38,739 nucleotides of DNA from Methylotenera sp. (lineage in GTDB: Bacteria > Pseudomonadota > Gammaproteobacteria > Burkholderiales > Methylophilaceae). Made by a program: the position numbers and the translations under genes. How positions within the stretch are numbered: the stretch's first letter is position 1; each line of letters begins with the position of its first letter. This document shows positions 36,352 to 38,739 of the stretch, in pieces. The notes beneath the pieces are model-generated. The model was given only the letters and a program-made list of their open reading frames with translations. It had not been told where the DNA came from and did no database searches. The DNA is taken from positions 1 to 38,739 of the forward strand of contig JACMNB010000078.1 in the NCBI GenBank assembly GCA_014378845.1. The letters are read 5' to 3'.

Positions 36352-36392
36352 GCTTAAAAAACTCCAAAAATCGTTAAACACAATCATACGTC

Positions 36393-36412
36393 ATTCCCGC
36401 GCAGGCGGGAAT
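36393..36412. repeat. dRS3-like 20-bp palindrome
   Basis: ATTCCCGC (36393-36400)/GCGGGAAT (36405-36412), loop GCAG. This fits the ATTCCC-N8-GGGAAT pattern of neisserial dRS3 elements and similar beta/gammaproteobacterial repeats. It lies in the trx-rsmE spacer. Confidence 0.75.
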
Positions 36413-36423
36413 CCAATTTATTA

Positions 36424-36495
36424 CCGTTCGTGGTGAGCTTGTCGAACCACCTTATGATAGTAAAATTCACCCTTCGACAAGCTCAGGGCGAACGG
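36424..36495. repeat. 72-bp composite palindromic repeat
   Basis: The outer arms CCGTTCG (36424-36430)/CGAACGG (36489-36495) and the inner arms GAGCTTGTCGAA (36435-36446)/TTCGACAAGCTC (36473-36484) are both perfect. Each half also folds on its own (GTTCGTGGTGAGCTTGTCGAAC; CCTTCGACAAGCTCAGGG). GAGCTTGTCGAA..CCTTCGACAAGCTC is a widespread dispersed repeat in proteobacteria (recalled). Confidence 0.8.
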
Positions 36496-36524
36496 ATAGC
36501 GGGTTTTCAATATAGAATCTAGGC

Positions 36525-37280
36525 ATGAGCAACTTACGATTTTATAGCCCAGAACCTTTACAAATAGGCGCAAGCATCAAACTAAGCGACAACGCCGCCG
36601 CTCATGCCACACGGGTAATGCGGCTGGAAATAAGCGATGAAATTGTGCTGTTTAATGGCGATGGCAATGATTATATTTGCGCGATTACTAGCATCAAAAA
36701 AAGCGAAACACAGGCAATTGTGAAAAGCTTTGTAAAAATTACAAACGAATCGCCGCTTAATATCACCTTACTGCAAGGCATTTCCAGCGGCGATCGCATG
36801 GATTACACGATTCAAAAAGCGGTGGAGCTTGGCGTGACGCAGATTGTGCCGATTATCACCATCCGTAGCGTGGTAAAGCTTTCTGCAGAACGCGGCGAAA
36901 AACGCTTAGCACATTGGCAAAGCGTGGTGCATTCTGCTTGCGAGCAATCTGGACGTGCGTTTGTGCCACAAGTGTCTGCGCCAGCAACATTATCAGCATG
37001 GCTTGCAACTACCCCCTCACCCTTTAAGGGTGAGGATAAAATGCCACCAACCCGCATATTACTGAATCCAATCGGTGCAATGCGTTTGGCCGAGTTGCCA
37101 AAACCCACTGGAAACATCGAGTTACTAATCGGCGCAGAAGGCGGCTTAAGCCAAGCAGAAATCGACACCGCATTCTCACAAGGCTTCCAATCCGTCGTAT
37201 TGGGCACACGTATTTTACGCACTGAAACAGCGGCATTAACGGCAATTGCAGCGATGCAAACAATTTGGGGTGATTTCTAA
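36525..37280 (+). CDS. rsmE: 16S rRNA (uracil-1498-N3)-methyltransferase RsmE
   Basis: SAM-dependent SPOUT methyltransferase (251 aa) that methylates U1498 of 16S rRNA. The N-terminal PUA-like domain (MSNLRFYSPEPLQI...HATRVMRL) is followed by the knotted SPOUT domain with QGISSGDRMDYTIQKAVELG, VPIITIRSVVKLS, WQSVVHSACEQSGRAFVP and the SAM pocket IELLIGAEGGLSQAEI plus LGTRILRTETAAL. About residues 163-174 (TTPSPFKGEDKM) are an insert encoded by a perfect palindrome and are not part of the usual fold, which explains the slight excess over the usual ~243 residues. The start ATG at 36525 lies about 30 bp after the composite repeat. Confidence 0.95.
   Translation: MSNLRFYSPEPLQIGASIKLSDNAAAHATRVMRLEISDEIVLFNGDGNDYICAITSIKKSETQAIVKSFVKITNESPLNITLLQGISSGDRMDYTIQKAVELGVTQIVPIITIRSVVKLSAERGEKRLAHWQSVVHSACEQSGRAFVPQVSAPATLSAWLATTPSPFKGEDKMPPTRILLNPIGAMRLAELPKPTGNIELLIGAEGGLSQAEIDTAFSQGFQSVVLGTRILRTETAALTAIAAMQTIWGDF
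37015..37035. repeat. Perfect palindrome inserted in the rsmE coding sequence
   Basis: CCTCACCCTT (37015-37024) T AAGGGTGAGG (37026-37035): 10-bp perfect arms around one base. Translated in the rsmE frame it contributes PSPFKGE. CCTCACCCTT-type palindromes translating to PSPFKGE are known dispersed repeats in proteobacteria (recalled). It falls in a variable loop of the protein and keeps the frame. Confidence 0.8.
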
Positions 37281-37425
37281 AATGACCTTTGCGAAACGGC
37301 TGTGCTAGACAATACTTTGTTAAAAAACTCCTCAAAATCCTCATGTATAAAGCATACATTGCGTTTTTTCGTCATTTTTTGCCGCTCCTTGTCATCGTAC
37401 GCGCATTTCGCAAAGGGCATTTAAA
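37281..37425. repeat. Inverted-repeat-bounded (MITE-like) spacer, rsmE to ACP-like gene
   Basis: Inverted ends CCTTTGCGAAA (37286-37296)/TTTCGCAAAGG (37406-37416) are perfect over 11 bp, and similarity extends to AAATGaCC / GGgCATTT on the outside. The element is about 140 bp, has no coding capacity, and fills the spacer exactly. The right arm contains AAAGGG, the ribosome binding site of the following gene. It may be a miniature element or a regulatory stem. Confidence 0.55.
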
Positions 37426-37695
37426 ATGGGCTTAGATACGGTTGAATTTGTACTTTTGGCAGAGAAAGAGTTTGATCTGCAACTGCCTGACGACGAAGTG
37501 AGTTTGGTTGCAACGATTGGTGATTATGCTGATTTGGTTCACCAAAAACTGATAGTTAAGCATGGCATAAAACCTTGCCCTAGCCAAAATGAAGTTTATA
37601 GCAGAATTAAAAATTTGCTGATACAGCAATTTGCAATTCCAGAAGCTTTAATTTCTCGCAATGCCAGTTTTGTAAACGATTTACAAATGGATTAA
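37426..37695 (+). CDS. Acyl-carrier-like protein with swapped halves
   Basis: Protein of 89 residues. Residues 1-44 (MGLDTVEFVLLAEKEFDLQL, then PDDEVSLVATIGDYADLVHQ) look like the second half of an acyl carrier protein beginning at the phosphopantetheine site, but the usual D-S-[LV]-[ED] reads D-T-V-E. Residues 54-89 (NEVYSRIKNLLIQQFAIPEA, then ASFVNDLQMD at the end) look like the first half of an ACP, ending exactly where D-S-L would follow. The gene is thus a permuted or end-to-end-duplicated carrier fold. With Thr at position 5 normal 4'-phosphopantetheine attachment is doubtful. AAAGGG sits 9 bp before the ATG. No ATG exists upstream in frame. Partner enzymes are not visible. Confidence 0.65.
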   Translation: MGLDTVEFVLLAEKEFDLQLPDDEVSLVATIGDYADLVHQKLIVKHGIKPCPSQNEVYSRIKNLLIQQFAIPEALISRNASFVNDLQMD

Positions 37696-37707
37696 GCACC
37701 AATATAT

Positions 37708-37761
37708 TTGTATTATTTACATATTTACGTATAATAGTTTGTAATAATTACATATTTAGGT
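37708..37761 (+). promoter_or_regulatory. Promoter and direct repeats upstream of the HTH-argA gene
   Basis: A perfect -10 TATAAT (37730-37735) has a weak -35 TTGTAT (37708-37713), 16 bp apart. Two direct repeats flank the -10: TTACATATTTACGT (37717-37730) and TTACATATTTAGGT (37748-37761), 31 bp apart, about three helical turns. They are candidate operators for the XRE domain encoded next (inference). The downstream copy ends 7 bp before the GTG start, and its AGG may double as the ribosome binding site. Confidence 0.55.
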
Positions 37762-37768
37762 GTTCAAA

Positions 37769-38739
37769 GTGGCGAATTATCCAATACATACCGCAATTTT
37801 ACCAACACAGCACATTGGCATTGCCATTCGTAACGAGCGTAAAGCGCAAGGCCTCACTTTGCAAGGCCTTGCTGAAAAAGTAGGTGCGGACGCAGGCAAT
37901 TTGTCGCGAATTGAGCGTGGGGAGTTGGGCTGCACCGAAGTCCTTTTGCGCAAAATTTCAGATGCGCTTGCTACCACACCAGCACGTTTATATGCCGCTT
38001 CTACGCCACATGTCAGCGACAACGCCGCAATTTATAACAGCGCGCAACAATCTTTTTTTGCTAAAGATTTCGTCAATTGGTTTCGCTCTGCAACGCCTTA
38101 TATTCACGCTTTTGGCGGGCGCACTTTTGTGATTGCGTTTGGCGGCGAAATTGTCGATGAAAAACAATTTATTGCATTGACGCATGATTTAAATTTGCTG
38201 GCAAGCCTAGAAGTGAGGCTGGTGCTGGTGCATGGCGCGCGCCCACAAATTGAGGCGCGGCTAAAACGCGATAAATTAACGCCAGCTTTTCATAATGGTT
38301 TGCGCGTGACCGATGACGCGGCGATGGAGGCAGTGAAAGAAGCCAACGGCGCGGTGCGGGTAGAAATTGAAGCGCTGCTTTCGATGGGCATTGCCAATTC
38401 ACCCATGGCGGGCGCGGATATTCGCGTGGCGAGCGGAAATTTTGTTACCGCAAAACCGCTGGGCGTGCGCGATGGGGTTGATTTGCAGCACACTGGCGAA
38501 GTGCGCAAAATTGATGCGATTGGCATACAAAAACGTTTGGACGACAACGCCGTAGTGTTGCTTTCGCCGCTTGGATATTCGCCTACTGGCGAGGCGTTTA
38601 ATTTAAGCTTAGAAGATGTTGCAGTAAGCACAGCGATTGCGCTGGATGCCGATAAGCTGATATTTCTCATGGATTCGGCCGGCGTGCAAAATTTGCGCGG
38701 TGAATTGCTGCGCGAAATGACCGCCGAAAAAGCCAAAAA
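37769..38739 (+). CDS. argA: HTH (XRE)-N-acetylglutamate synthase fusion (partial)
   Basis: One uninterrupted frame runs off the window end (323 residues visible). Residues ~17-76 form an XRE/Cro-type helix-turn-helix (IGIAIRNERKAQGLTLQGLA, then EKVGADAGNLSRIERGE). After a short linker (77-98), the amino-acid-kinase-fold domain of ArgA begins: DFVNWFRSATPYIHAFGGRT, FVIAFGGEIV, LEVRLVLVHGARPQIEARL, GADIRVASGNFVTAKPLGVR, VVLLSPLGYSPTGEAFNLSL. ArgA makes N-acetylglutamate, the first step of arginine synthesis, and its kinase-like domain binds the feedback inhibitor arginine; the GNAT domain would follow beyond the window. The start is GTG at 37769, with another GTG at 37760. A standard ArgA begins near the FVNWF motif, so the HTH part is an N-terminal addition. 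No ATG lies at the domain boundary. Confidence 0.88.
   Translation, partial: MANYPIHTAILPTQHIGIAIRNERKAQGLTLQGLAEKVGADAGNLSRIERGELGCTEVLLRKISDALATTPARLYAASTPHVSDNAAIYNSAQQSFFAKDFVNWFRSATPYIHAFGGRTFVIAFGGEIVDEKQFIALTHDLNLLASLEVRLVLVHGARPQIEARLKRDKLTPAFHNGLRVTDDAAMEAVKEANGAVRVEIEALLSMGIANSPMAGADIRVASGNFVTAKPLGVRDGVDLQHTGEVRKIDAIGIQKRLDDNAVVLLSPLGYSPTGEAFNLSLEDVAVSTAIALDADKLIFLMDSAGVQNLRGELLREMTAEKAK

Noticed and set aside
36245-36436. Open frame across the dRS3-like palindrome
   Set aside because: It is antisense to the thioredoxin-fold gene and its end is made of repeat DNA (SRAGGNP is a typical chance translation of this repeat).
38290-38736. 148-codon open frame antisense to argA
   Set aside because: Ser/Ala/Pro-rich shadow of the argA frame, which is supported by clear conserved motifs.

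Overview
The window is a conserved chromosomal stretch from a Gram-negative bacterium of moderate G+C. Its genes look betaproteobacterial, and I would place it near the Methylophilaceae (Methylotenera-like). That placement is inferred from gene content and protein style: yajC-secD-secF, clpS-clpA, class 2 pyrD, secA beside a DUF1289 gene, an M23 peptidase and a DUF721 gene, long-form purC directly after pgk, and argA. No rRNA, tRNA, CRISPR array, prophage or complete insertion sequence was seen. What looks foreign is small: REP/REPIN-type palindromes, other short palindromic repeats, short tandem repeats at gene junctions, and a few poorly conserved genes.

Layout. 1-480: a cut-up junction. 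An unidentified reading frame stops at the first bases of a REPIN-like element, and the element is followed by only the last ~40 codons of tgt (queuine tRNA-ribosyltransferase). 488-1465 (-): a VirK/YbjX (DUF535) protein. 2010-5263 (+): yajC-secD-secF, the accessory part of the Sec translocase. 5410-6681 (+): a CNNM/CorC-type membrane protein with CBS domains. 6812-9506 (+): clpS and clpA, the N-end-rule adaptor and its unfoldase. 9535-14419 (-): a GST, a second REPIN, pyrD, then a poorly known pair (a membrane/zinc-ribbon protein and a phytase-like esterase fused to a membrane domain), and a DUF1289 protein. 14441-18249 (-): secA and an M23 peptidase, with DUF721/dciA divergent.

19121-23983: a K+-independent proton-pumping pyrophosphatase (hppA), an unknown exported protein, a small membrane protein and a VIT/CCC1 transporter on +, converging on soluble ppa on -. 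24103-30410 (-): dedA, DUF1232, purC, pgk, gap and tkt, i.e. lower glycolysis/gluconeogenesis and the sugar-rearrangement step. 30604-36351: a second GST (+), then on - a chalcone-isomerase-like protein, glutathione reductase, a Prx5-type peroxiredoxin, a Gfo/Idh oxidoreductase, an unknown protein with an NGSKHF motif, and a thioredoxin-fold protein. 36525-end (+): rsmE, a rearranged acyl-carrier-like protein, and argA fused to an N-terminal XRE-type helix-turn-helix domain (cut by the window end).

Functional themes are protein export (yajC/secDF/secA), proteolysis (clpSA), pyrophosphate use (hppA plus ppa), central carbon metabolism (gap, pgk, tkt) and thiol redox defence (two GSTs, gor, peroxiredoxin, thioredoxin-like).

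The most unusual items are four: the HTH-ArgA fusion, the acyl-carrier-like protein whose halves are in swapped order with Thr at the usual phosphopantetheine Ser, the esterase and zinc-ribbon gene pair that share a membrane domain, and a TG microsatellite in the 5' coding part of gor.
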